NCBI GenBank assembly: GCA_001557505.1
Contig: LSAX01000011.1
Span: 496,001 to 560,000, forward strand
DNA from: Reticulascus tulasneorum
Taxonomy: Eukaryota; Ascomycota; Sordariomycetes; Glomerellales; Reticulascaceae
DNA: 64,000 nt
Direction of reading: 5' to 3'
Positions 23,183 through 34,914 of the stretch are shown piece by piece (the stretch's first letter is position 1; each line of letters opens with the position of its first letter). Under the pieces are notes generated by a model. That model saw only the letters and a list, made by a program, of their open reading frames with translations, was not told the DNA's origin and searched no databases. A program made the position numbers and the translations under genes.

Positions 23183-24141
23183 GATGTGTGTTGGAATTCA
23201 AAAAAAATCGGCCAAAAAAGACAAATGCGTTTCGAAAACGTCAAGAGCGTACTGGTGCAGTGAGATTGAAGGATGCAGACCGGCCGCCTGGTTCTCCGCA
23301 AGTCGGATCCGTTAATATACATCGTGGCCGGAATCGATTCCGGCCTCAAAACAGGGGGTGAGATAATGGCGATAGCACCTCCGCCAACCCTTCCCCATTT
23401 CTCTTTGTCACACCAAAGCACCTCCAGGTCACAAGGGTCCACACCCAGCAGACCATTCGACTCTATTCCTTCAGCCCTTCGGTCGACACACGGTTGTTCT
23501 TCTCGTTTAGCGTCGAGATAAGGTGCCGACGCTGTCAGACGAGCATCGCCAACCCTGGAACGTGATCGTTGCTCGAACAATACCCATCGTCATTGTTTGC
23601 CTGCTTCCTGAGACGAATAAAGTCTATGAGCATAATCAATTTGTTTGATTTAAAACAGAAGGAAGTGCTCTGATGTGGAGGCAGCAGAGATGATGGAAAA
23701 ACATAAGCAAGGTGGAGATGGAGGGTGGTTGAGGTAATAGCATGGGAAGGGGGGCCGATGGTTGCCGGCCATGGCCGGAACCCTTCCGGCCTCTTGGCAT
23801 ACGGACCGGAACTAAGGACACTGGACGAAACGGGCATTTTTAGCTGCGGTAACGATGAAAGATCTTGATAAGGGCAGATAAGGGTATATTAGTTCCTTGC
23901 CATAACTATGTGCTTCGATCTGTGAATGAGAGTGCCGATTCCAAGTCCCAAAGAAGCATTCCTGTCCATCCAAGCGGACATTCCAATAAGTCGCCCTGCT
24001 CTCGTAATCCATTTCCATTCATTAAAACATTGGACATCTGCCCGGTCCTTCTTCTTCTTTCCGTTACCAGGGTGTGTAAAGCCTGCACATAGTGAGCTTA
24101 TGTTGAGACTAGACCGTGTTCGGCAGCATTTGGGTACACAC
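23183..24141. other. Intergenic region upstream of the dioxygenase gene
   Basis: This contains the presumed promoter of the dioxygenase gene and the 3' flank of the secreted repeat protein. No gene is supported. Confidence 0.5.
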
Positions 24142-25663
24142 CTATTTGTCTGGTAGAGATATTGTGCGAAAGGCGACCGTTCCTGAATCTTCCACGGGAA
24201 TCAAGATAGTAATCTCGCTAGGAAGGTCGAGAGAACTGTCTGGGCTGGAAGAGCTGGTCGTTGTTCCAGAAGGGCTATCTGTGGTTGGGGTTCCCGAGAT
24301 GTCATTGGTACTAGCTACTGTAGGGTTAAGCCTAGATATCGGTATGTCCTCGAAAGTGTTGTCTATTGAAGCTGTCTTGAGAGAATATCAACCTTGACTG
24401 AAGCTGAAGCACGATAGTTACAGATCTCGTCAAACCTACCTCGGATGAGATAACCGAAAGGCCCAAATCTTCAAATGTCGCTGAGGTGGTCTGATTGCCT
24501 GGCCGGGTGGCTGTTCTAAGTGTTGTTGCATTGCCGTACACGTATTTTGTAAAAGTCCGAGTTATGGTTGTGGTTATAAACCGGTCTATCTCGGCAATGG
24601 TTGAAATTGTTATTCGTTCAACAGGAGTGGCGTTGATAACCTCGGATAATTCAACCGCATCGCTCGGTGATTCATCCCCATCAATGGGGTTTACGTAACC
24701 TATGGTTATATTTGTCTCCAAAGGATCTGGGGCAGCTGCACTTACAACGGGAGCGAGGAGATCTTCCTCTACTCCGAAATTCTGGCTTGGGCTAGTGGGA
24801 GATGCTGCACTTACAATGGGATAAAGGAGGTCTTCTTCCCCGAAACTCCGGCTTGGACTGGTGGGAGAAGCTGTGTTTGCAACTTGGTCGGCGATGTCCT
24901 CTCCTCCGAAACGGCTTGGACTGGTTGGCAGTGCTGTGTTTGCAACAGGGTCAGCAATTTCTTCCCCTCCGAGACTCTGGCTAGGACTGGTCGGCTGTGC
25001 TGCAATTGCCATAGGGTTAGTCATGCCGTCCTCTCCGAGAGTCTGGCTAGGACTGGTCAAAAGTGCTGCGTTTGCAATGGGGTTAGCGATGTCCTCTCCT
25101 TCAGAGCTCCAGCTTGAACTGGCCGGCTGTGCTGGGTCTGAAACGAGGTCGGCGATGTCTTCCCCTCCAAGACTCTGGCTAGAACTGGTCAAAGGTGCTG
25201 CGTTTGTAACAGGGTCAGCCATGGCCTCCTCTCCAAAATTTTGGGTTGGATTTGTGGGCGGTGTTGATTCTGTCAAGAGAGGTAGAGGATCTAGTTGGGC
25301 GATGTTGGCCGGTGGCTCAACAGGGTCTGAAGTGACCAAGTCGTCCGAGTCGGACCCAAGCATGCTGTTTATCTGCTGTTCAATCTCTTGGATGTCTTGA
25401 AGGATCTGACGCAGGTCATCGGCTGGCACCTGCTTGTCGCCAGTAGCTCGCTTGACAATCTCCAATGCGTCGACGAATGGAGTCTTGTGACCTCCATGCC
25501 AGGCACGGAAGTTCTCTGGCGTGGTGTCGTCCTCGGTCTTGCGGTCAAGGAGTAGATGGGATGCTGCTGGGATCATTCTCCCCCGCAGGATTGCTCCGAA
25601 TGAGCCTTGGAAGAGAAGATGAAGTGAGAAGTAGATCAAAGTGAGTTTGCTCATGAAAGCCAT
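24142..25663 (-). CDS. Secreted repeat protein, unrecognised family
   Basis: Exons 25663-24440 and 24375-24142 would encode 485 residues. The first open frame runs on to 24332, but a GTAGGT donor at 24439 and a TCTCAAG acceptor at 24376 link it in frame to 77 further residues rich in Ser/Thr (TDSPSGTTTSSSS) ending at a TAG. The start is MAFMSKL, giving a signal peptide (LIYFSLHLLFQGSFG). An acidic helical region around residues 85-110 is followed by eight tandem repeats of about 22 residues with consensus GGEDIADPVANAALPTSPSQ. A Thr-rich segment with N-x-T sites comes next. There is no transmembrane or GPI tail. The protein is probably secreted or wall-associated; its function is unknown. The family is not recognised, and candidate roles (effector, wall protein) are guesses. 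Confidence 0.65.
24719..25240 (-). repeat. Coding minisatellite, eight copies of about 66 bp
   Basis: Eight in-frame units of 21-22 codons lie inside the secreted protein gene. Each starts near (S/N)-x-G-x-E and ends P-T-S-P-S-(Q/R). The acidic start and the Pro/Ser end of each unit are kept, while the middle varies. Copy number in such arrays usually differs between strains. Confidence 0.85.
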
Positions 25664-28600
25664 GTTTGTGTGAGATTGAATAAGGAATAGGAATCGATGC
25701 TTGAGTGGTTCCGATGAGACTTCTCGAGATGATTGATGTTGTAGCAATGATATAACTTCATTGCTGAGACATCAGAGTAAACAATGGCAACGCATTCCAG
25801 TATCAAACCAGTGCCCCAGATGGTTGAAAATTGTTGACAACTTCATGTCTCAGTCGACGGAGACGATGCTCGGTGCCTTCGCCACCTGCAGTGCTTGAAA
25901 TGTTCTTTGACGGGTCAACTATCTTGAGACAAAGCCGCTTGACTTTGTGATAGCGACAAATCGGCCCGTTCTTTGACTGCTTGGTTGGGCTCCCAAACCG
26001 TTGGAATTGCCGTCGTGGCCGGATTACCGCGTTGGTGGAGCGCAGGCGGGCTGTGAATAGAATGAGATATGCTGGTGTTTGACACACTAGAACGGGATAG
26101 CGGCTGGGTGGAGTGGCACGAAGTAAGTGAAGTTATCTGCCAGACTTTGTCTTTGCGGAAATGACGACAGCTCGATGTCTTCATCACTTCGATTCCAGTT
26201 TTGGAGATCGGCCAGGAACTGTGGTGATGCAGGTGCATGACGCAAAACCTCCCATCTCGTAGGAATGGGGCAACGGATCAAACACGGCTCTAACAGTCAA
26301 GCGGGCGATTAATAAAAAAAAGCGCTGCACGAAACGTCGGCCTGGCCACACTCGAGAAGCTATCCAGGACGAGATTACGGCAATGAGTACCTAGCCGATT
26401 ACAATATATCTCTGTGAATGCCTATTCGAATGTGCCCGAATAAATGTTATTCGTCCCGTCGTCATTAGAATCAGCCCTTCGCCAGGTAGCACTTGAAAGT
26501 TCTTGGCCGAGTTCGCATGCAGCATCTGGTGCACAAGTCAACCACCCAACAGGTAGTTGGTAGCTAGCCGCTGGAGGATCGAGATTCCCGCACGGATACG
26601 ATGAAACAGGAAGATTACTCTCATCCGGTTTTTGGTGATCCTGGTGCTGTTGGAGTCTTTGTACTTCCCCCTAAAGTGGAATCAAAACCCCGCTCCGTTC
26701 GTGCCGACTCTCTCTTAGCTTTACAAATGTGACAGTTGATGATCATCGACCGCCTTCGACCCACGATAATAAAGCAAGGAGACTTGTTGGTTGGTGAGAC
26801 TCGGGAGTTGAGACTTTATTTTCAGCAGCTTAGCCGGATTGATCGGACCTAGATATCAACACCTGGTTGACATATCTGTCCTAAGCTTACGCCACAGAGC
26901 TACTTTGGGATGGATGTTGGACCAAGCCAAGCGCGATTGGTTGTCCAGCATCACGGTGGGATCATGGTTTGGCGAGTGTTGTATCCAAGGAACAGGCAGA
27001 GCGGGAGGAGTGATTAACCCCTTTCCTCCTGCCTATTGCCTGCTGTTGATGTTGTTTGCACCAACGGAGAAGGTGAGAGTGATGCCGGCACCCTTTCGCT
27101 CCACAGATACGATGATGTTTGTCTAGCAAAGTGCACGAACGCTGGCTAAATGCCAGACTAAGAATTGGCGGTGGAGAGATGGGAGGATCCCCCTCCGACG
27201 CATCACCAGGGAAGACAAAACCTAGCGAGCTAAAGTTATCTCCGACTTGTTGTGGTGCATCATTTTTCACCCGCCCGGAAGTGGTTGTCCACCAGCCAGT
27301 TATTTGCTTTTTTCCTGGTCATCGTCGATCAGCTTCGAAAAGTGTCGACCGCTAGATGCGCGTTGCATCGTTCGCTGGCCGTTTGCTCTCATTGCCACAT
27401 CCTCAGCCCCGGCTGCGGGCGGATTTTTGATGACGACTCCAGGGTCAAAAAGGCATAATCAGTCATCGTCGTAGAGAAAGATGGTGAAAATACCAGGCTG
27501 AAGTGAAAGCCTGCATATGATGATCACCACTTCAGAGTTCTAGGCATCCCCACCATCAGGTAACTTTGACTTCCAATAGCGTGTTTTGTCTCGAGGAAGT
27601 CAACCAACGGAGAGAAAGCATGCAGTTGCGACAGAAGACAGCAGGGTCAGGAGGGTTTGTTAGATAGGAACTTCGCGACCCGTAATGACATTTAGGATTG
27701 GCATGGGATGGGGGCGAGGGCGAACAAGAGCACTCTCGGAGAAGACTCTGATTGCGAGGAGGCAGAGAGGACGAGGGTGGCTAGATTGATCCACTGACCC
27801 GTCTTTCTGGGAATAATTATTGCCTGAAAGATGAATGGCGTGCCATCCATCCCAGGGGTTGACCACATCGCCGTGAGTGTGTTGGGGGTCGAAGAAGAAG
27901 ACGCTGCATCGCACCGACAATAGCAAGTGTCCCCAGGTACATGGGGGTTAGGAATGAACGACGAACAAGAAGCAAAAAGTACCGTGCTATCAATACTTCC
28001 ATGCTAGACTTTTCCTTTTGCAGCAAATCCAGAGCTGAACGCCGCCCAGCCCGGTCACGAATTGTTTGAGTGTTTCGCAGCAAAGGGCAAAGGGGGGGCC
28101 GCGGACCTGACCTGACTGAGGTTTTGAGTTATGTTTTGGCCTGAGGCATCACTCCGGCAGAAAATCGTTATTGGAGACTCCTCCCTTTCCGGTCCCCAGC
28201 CCAGCCCAGCCCAGGTTCTCTCGCTTACCCACGACCTTTGGTGTGGTGCGGTGCGCGAGAGCGAAGGTCAATTCCTCACGCAGCCCAGCATGAGGTCTAC
28301 CGTTTATTGTCACGCACCGCCTGGCGGCGCTCTCGAAAATGAGACGCCAAACTTACCAGACGTTCCCCCATAAAATAAAAATTCTTCTTCCTTCTTATCT
28401 TCCCATCCATCTCCCCATCCCCCTACCCATCTCCATCTGCATCACCGCATCGCCATCCGACATGTCGCTCACCGACGCGAAATAATATCCCAACGCTCCA
28501 AAACATTGCCAACCCCCTTACCACCGGCCTGTCGAGCAGACTCCAGCAGCCCACCACGATCACCACCTTGCCCATTGGATGAATGGTCCGTCCGCCACCA

Positions 28601-28747
28601 CATCCATCAAAGCAGAACCAGGTGACAAAGCCCCTAAAAATCGCCCATCATCAATATAACCATCCTGCCACGACCCATCCTTCCTCACCATCGACTTTTC
28701 CCATCCACCTCGACACCTCCAACACACTCTAGCCGCACCGGATCACG
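25664..28747. other. Divergent intergenic region of 3 kb
   Basis: This is upstream of the secreted repeat protein gene (-) and Ies4 (+). Short frames at 25803-26281 (-) show no recognisable family. The last 370 bp before the Ies4 start are strongly pyrimidine-rich, as is common just upstream of and within fungal 5' leaders. No RNA gene or transposon was recognised. Confidence 0.5.
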
Positions 28748-29726
28748 ATGGCCCCTTCAAACAAGTCATCAGTCAGCCGACGAAAGTCGAGTGGAGGCAG
28801 CAAGAGCGGTTTGACAGTTACGCTGAGCGTCTCTCCCGAAAAGCTAAAGGACATCGTCGACCCGCAGTCGGCTGAGGAAGACTTCTCCGTCAAGGAGACC
28901 ACTGAGATCAAGGATACCAAAGACGTCAAGGAACTTGCGGAATCGCAGGACTCGCCCGCCACATCGGCCACCCTACCCGCCGCGACAGCTTCGAATGGCG
29001 AGAATGCATCCGACTCCAATCCAGCCACGCCAGCTGCTGGAACTCCAGCACCTACAACCATGGGCCCGCCAACCGAGGGCATCAAGAAAAAGGGCGTCAA
29101 GAGATCGGCTGCCGCTGCAAATGGTACTGGGCCAGATGGCCAGCCAAAGATTCGGGGCAAGCCTGGCCCCAAGAAGAAGCCAAGATTGTACGTCCACTCC
29201 CAACACTTTCGCTGCACTATCTATGCCGCTCATCTCCCCCCTACCCTTGTACAACATCCGTACTATTGTTTTCGTACTAACACTGATTTCTAGGGAGGAT
29301 GGCACGATCGACCCGAACAGCACGGGCGGCAGAGCAGGTGGTGCTGGCGCACACAAGCTCGGCCCCAAGGCAAACCAAGGTGCTATTAATGCAGGCCTGC
29401 GAGCACTTGATCGATCTGGCAAGCCCTGCCGCAAATGGCAGAAGGGTGGTTTCACCTTGAAAACCTTCACCGGAGTTGTCTGGGAGATCCCTCGCTGGAC
29501 CGCTCCACCGAAGACTGTCCCGGAATCGACGACAGAAGAGTCGGCCGATGCATCCGCCGAGAGCAGCTCCAAGGAGAATAAGGAGAACAATAGCCAGGTC
29601 AAAAGCGACGCCAACAGCAATGCCAACAGCGGCATCAACGTCGGTGCTGACGTTGAGATACGAAGCACGGCACCAAGCGTTCATGCCAGCTCTCCTGCGC
29701 CCATGGCCATTGCTGCGGCATCTTGA
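28748..29726 (+). CDS. IES4: INO80 chromatin-remodelling complex subunit Ies4
   Basis: Exons 28748-29187 and 29294-29726 encode 290 residues. The 106-bp intron (GTACGT...TTCTAG) joins GPKKKPRL to EDGTIDPN. The N-terminal region is Ser/Lys-rich and starts with the conserved TVTLSVSPEKLKDIV. A basic stretch (KIRGKPGPKKKPR) resembles an AT-hook or nuclear signal. The core block GPKANQGAINAGLRALDR, followed by GKPCRKW and FTGVVWEIPRW, is the hallmark of the fungal INO80 Ies4 family. The C-terminal 100 residues are low-complexity Ser/Asn/Glu. Ies4 is an accessory subunit of the INO80 remodeller and in yeast is a DNA-damage checkpoint kinase target. Confidence 0.82.
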
Positions 29727-31496
29727 TGGGACTAGGGATTCTCGAGTGTTTTTCTGCTCATTGCCACGCCCACTTTAGTGGACATGTACAAGCAATGGAT
29801 TTGGAGTTTCAGGTTCAGAGAAAAATGGCTCTCAGGTTGAATCAAAGTTTCCCTTTGGTTCATACGGTTGCGTATGAAGCTCGGAGCTTCTACATGCGAC
29901 GCACACTCGCTGGCGTTTGGAGGATCAAGGCATGGCTGGCACGCTACACAGCTACCACGGGCGATGGCGTTTACCTGGAAAGGTTGAAGGATGTACATTA
30001 TGATATTCGATGCATACACAGGCTGCACTGAAAATGGCAAATAGACATGATCCTGAAGAAATTATCTTGCAATTAATCGCTCGACCATAGCGACTTGACT
30101 TGAAAAATAAGCTAAATCCGCTCCCAGGATTCCATGTGCTTAACCATGTTTGTAACCCGATTTCACTTTCTCGTCAGCTACAGTGGCATTCAGGACCCTG
30201 AACAATCCCTATTGTTACGTTGTTTACTCGAGGCATTTCCTATGGGGCCGACATGATTGTTGCCCGCATTAAACGTATCCAGCCCTCACATTTCATATTC
30301 ACCTATTGCTGACGACATTTCATATTATCGTCCGCCCACACTAAGAATCGCAATAATTGAAGAAACGGGTGCTTGGGAGGTCATCACAAAGGGCTCACCA
30401 GTTGCGGTAGTAGCTTCTGATTGTAAGAAGCGGTGGAAGCCCCAACATTTGAATGGCGCGGGACGCGCGATGGGGTTGCTCGTATCATGCCAATCCATTT
30501 CGTTCTCCGGCTCGATGAAGGAGAGAGGTCAAGTGTCAGGTACAGATCTTACCTAAGCAAGCAGCCCAATCAGCCCCTGTGGGTGGTGGTCGAGACTGTG
30601 TGTACTTAGGTACCTCCCTTACTAGGTACTGGCTGCAGTATATCCGTATGTACCTAGGGATCCCCCCCCCGAAAGGAAATGGGTGGCTGGAGTTGGCACC
30701 AATGCGCTGCATTGACTGGCTGCAGTGCTGTGACAGTGGTCCGGATAACGACTCACAGCGCTGTCCATTGCGCAATTCCCACCGTACTAGTGTCATGCCT
30801 TCTGGTTTGGTTCTGGTGGGAAGCTTGCCGATTTCAGGCGCCTGAAGTGACCTGATTTACCTCTTCCAAGGGGGCTTTCTTATGGCCCCGAGGCAGGTAT
30901 GTCCTAGACGGTTCCACTGGGGGGATTCAGTCAAACGCCCGGACCTGAATGCCTCATCGCCTCCAGCAACCGACCTGACCTCGTGACCGATAGCGATGAA
31001 TTGGTGGATGACGGGCATATGGAGACTCCCCAACTTCAACATACATAGCCTATCCCCATCTCCACACCCAGATAGCAGACCCGAATGGTGACCTTTCACC
31101 ACTCATAATCAAAGCTGCGCAAACGCACGCCTCTTCTCGCGGCCTCTTTTATTCGGTGGATTGCCCTTCAATAGAGCGAATAAATCTTAAATCTCCGGGC
31201 ACCAAAGCTGCCACCGTAATAGCCAGGTGCGAATTGAAAAGGGACCTCCTGCACCCCAAATCCATCCGCCGCCGATTGATTGTTAGGCCGACGAGCTCTT
31301 ATCTCTACGCCATCCACCTCCCCGCTCCCATCCGGAGACTCAGATCAACTCTGCGCGACAGACCCGACGCAAATACTGCTCCTCAGTCGGCCCGGGAAGC
31401 TTCGATTGCGGGTTCTCGGAACATAACGAAGCTCCTTGATTGCGAAGGCTCGCTGGTGCCGCCCAGCTCCTGGTGGCCGTCCGCGAACCCCCCGCC
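29727..31496. other. Intergenic region between two plus-strand genes
   Basis: This holds the 3' flank of Ies4 and the upstream region of Gid1. No gene, repeat or RNA is recognised. An open frame running into Gid1 from 31440 lacks an earlier credible start. Confidence 0.5.
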
Positions 31497-34110
31497 ATGA
31501 CCAACCCCTTCCAGCATGGTAACTCTGACTTCCCAGAGTCAAACATTCCTGTTGGGAGTTCCGGGCTCTTGCCCCGGCGGTTCTCATACGCATCGGTCGT
31601 TTCCGGGGCCCCGTCAAACTCCAATTTCTTCTCTCATCCCGCGAGAACCTCGGTGCTCTCTCACGTCCTCAACCCTGCCGACGACCTCGATCCCGACCCC
31701 TTCTACAACCACCTCAACCCGACCCGAAACACCGAAATGGATACCGAGCGGAACGGAGCAAGCTCTAACGGTGCCTCGGGAAGACCTTGGTCCAGGGGTA
31801 CCCAGCTGCCTTCGTTCTCGCGAGCGTTCGACATGATCATGGGCAGCTCGACGACACCCGAGACCCTCGGCTCCGAGACCGGCAACGGCTTCTTCATACC
31901 TTCCTACTTGAGCGGTTCTACATATGTACAGAAGTTGGAGGAGGCGTACAAGGCAAAAGTGCATGCACAGAAAGAGTTGCGGAATCTGCAGGCCCAGGCC
32001 GGAGGTAGTCTGCCGACCAGTGCTAGCAGCGTCAGTCTGCATGGCAAGCCTCAGTCACACCGAGGAATGACCTACGATGTGATCGAGAAGCCGCCCCCAT
32101 TCGAAGAAGACGATATCGTCACCCCACTACCGACGAGATGGAACAAGGATGACAAATGGGGAGGACTGGAGGTGCTGTCCGATGGATTAGAAGTCCGGTA
32201 TTCTGGACCCCGGGGCCAAAGCGAAAGGGATCACGAGGCTTTCTCTATCCGAGCGGACAATCATATGCCACCACAATGCGGGATCTACTACTTCGAAATA
32301 ACAATATTGTCCGGGAAGCGGGATGAGTAGGTCCTCCCTGTTTGGTCTCAAAAGACATGGACTGGCACTGACACTAGTCGTAGCACAACCATCGGCATAG
32401 GATTTTCGAGCAAAACTGTGGCGCTATCAAGACCTCCGGGTTGGGAACCAGAGTCATGGGGCTATCACGGTGATGATGGCCACTCCTATGCTGCCCAGAA
32501 CGGGGGCAAACCCTACGGTCCGCCTTTTACAACAAACGATACGGTGGGCTGTGGCGTCAACTTTCGTACCGGTTGCGCATTTTTTACAAAGAATGGCGTT
32601 TTGCTTGGTGAGTCTTGCGAGATGGATCCATGAGTGTTGTCGTTTTCTTTCCCTCAGATCTGACTAACAATCTCCAAGGTACTGCCTTCCGGGAAGTGAA
32701 AGGGAAGCTATATCCTTCCGTTGGTTTGAAGAAGACGGGAGAGCACGTTCGAGTCAACTTCGGACAAACACCGTTCGTATATGACATTGACGGCTTGATA
32801 CATGCAAGTACCCCATATTTCATTCATGCTCCCACATTTTGGTTTGCCGCCATGAGCTCCCAGCACATGTTCACTTCCCGAGAACTTGGATTGAGTTGCA
32901 CGTGCTATCACAACCGCTCTATATGATGCACCAAAGAACTAAAAGCAGTTTATGTCTTTTTGCTGCTAAGAATGTTTGTTAACCAATCTCGTTTACAGAA
33001 AGAAAAGGAACGTATTCGCAACGAGATTGCAGCTACAAGGTAAGTCTCTGCAGGCTTTGCCTCCCCACAGATGCTGACTTGTTCTTCAGTACTGCCAAAC
33101 TCGCGCCGCCGATGAACGAAACGGAGCTGATACAAGCACTTGTAAGTCCCTTATTTCTCATGCATAATCAATGCTAACATGTCGCAGGTATTACAATTCC
33201 TTCAACACGATGGGTACATAGAGAGTGCCAGAGCGTTTGCCGACGAAATCCATCACGAGAAGAAGTCTCTTAGTCTAGACCCGGACGCTGTTATTGAAGG
33301 AATCAATGTGAAGGACGATGAACATGCCAATAAGAGACAGCGTACGCCACCTTGAATCTAGCGCTACTGACCTCATACTGACTGCTTATAGGAATTCGAA
33401 GAGCCATTCTAGAGGGTGATATCGACAAGGCACTGAAGCACACCAACGCGTTCTATCCACAGGTACTCAAGGACCATGAGCAAGTTTACTTTCGATTACG
33501 ATGTCGTAAGTTCATTGAGATGGTACGGACGGCTGCAGAGATGAGGACAGCCGCCGAAGCAAAGAAGACCAACGGGCATGCACATGTCGACCTGGGTGCG
33601 CAAGAAATGGACTTGGACGCTACTGCTGCCGAGAATGGTGCTTGGGATCAGATGGACACCGAAGATGGAGTGGAGAATGCGCTAGGGCTTGAGGATTTGG
33701 AAATGGCAACCCTGCAATATGGTCAGACCTTGCAGGCAGAGTTCATGCATGACCCTCGGCGGGAGGTGACGAAGGCGTTAGGTGATATCTACGCTCTTTT
33801 GGCCTATACGAACCCGCTCAAGCAGAAGGAAGTTGCACACCTCCTGGATCGGCAAGGTCGAGTGGCAGTCGCCGAGGAACTCAACTCGGCAATCCTCCGT
33901 GAGTTCACATTCTACCAGCCTTTCTCTTTGTTAGGAGTGTCTGCTAACATGTGTCTAGTGTCCCTGGGCAAATCTTCTCGAGCAGCTCTGGAGAAGCTCT
34001 ATGCTCAGACCACCGTTCTTCTTGATGACCTGAGAGAAAACGGCGGGCCAGGCGCCTTCGTGTCGCTGCAGGATGTCATTGACGACATCCCCAAGTCTCA
34101 GGCATTTTAG
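31497..34110 (+). CDS. gid1: GID/CTLH ubiquitin-ligase scaffold subunit Gid1 (RanBPM/Vid30)
   Basis: Eight exons (31497-32326, 32384-32607, 32679-32803, 32999-33039, 33090-33141, 33188-33341, 33392-33898, 33959-34110) give 694 residues. The frame is kept at every junction. The third intron begins GCAAGT, a GC-AG intron. After a disordered N-terminus comes a SPRY domain (about 235-390: [49 protein letters not shown]). A LisH motif follows (about 412-445: [20 protein letters not shown]), then CTLH ([28 protein letters not shown]) and CRA, which end the protein. In yeast the GID complex ubiquitinates gluconeogenic enzymes when glucose returns, and Gid1 binds the substrate receptor. The nuclear/cytosolic location and this role are inferred from the family. 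Confidence 0.9.
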
Positions 34111-34914
34111 GACGAAGAGCCGCTCCCAACTCACGCCAATCCCTCTTCCCTAACACCCTTCTCTGCACAGATCTGTCTAGATTCATATCACGGCGCCCGG
34201 TTTTGACATTTGGCAATTGTACAGTCACGGACTTCTACTGCCTCGGATGGGACGGATGGACTCCCTCGGTGGGGATTTGCATTTTTGGCACCTTTCAGGA
34301 GGTGGACTGGTCTACATAGTCTTGACGATATAGGGCGTCGACGCCATTCCACCAAGTATAGCCCACCCCTCTTCCCAACAATTCTTCTCGGTTTTCACCA
34401 CTCGTTTTGCTGCGTCTTCTAGGTTTAGGGAGGGATCGTTTGGTTTTGGCTTTGTACTTCCTTGTCTCGTCTTGGACCCCCAATAGAGGCTGCTAACACA
34501 CTTTAAGGGCTGAAATGGCTCTGGGCTTCTCGCACGGATGAAGCGCCATGAGATGTACTCTCCGCGACTGGGCTGACAGTCGGCTAAGCGGCAACGGTGA
34601 GGATTAGCGAAGGGACAAGCTGTGGTGACGCGGCTGTCGTACACGGAATAGATTTAAGATTTCAAACAATGCCGAGATATGAGATGTGGGGTGTATTCTG
34701 CTGTTCTATTTGGCAAATTAACTGCCAACTCCTAGGCCATGCGAGAATGTAAACAGCTGGCAGCCGTAGTATATCTGCCTGTAAGAATAAGGTCTGGTAT
34801 CATGATGCAACGTTATACAATATGCCATATTACTCATCCATACCATGCTCGTACATCGTACTCATACACGTCCTAACCCGTTTTGTGCCCATTTTACATT
34901 CCAAACTCCAGCTT
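34111..34914. other. Convergent intergenic region
   Basis: These are the 3' flanks of Gid1 and the metaxin-like gene. Nothing is recognised. Confidence 0.5.

Noticed and set aside
25803..26281. Overlapping minus-strand frames upstream of the secreted protein gene
   Set aside because: They are short, overlapping in different frames, without domains or splice logic. Possible relic, not supported as a gene.
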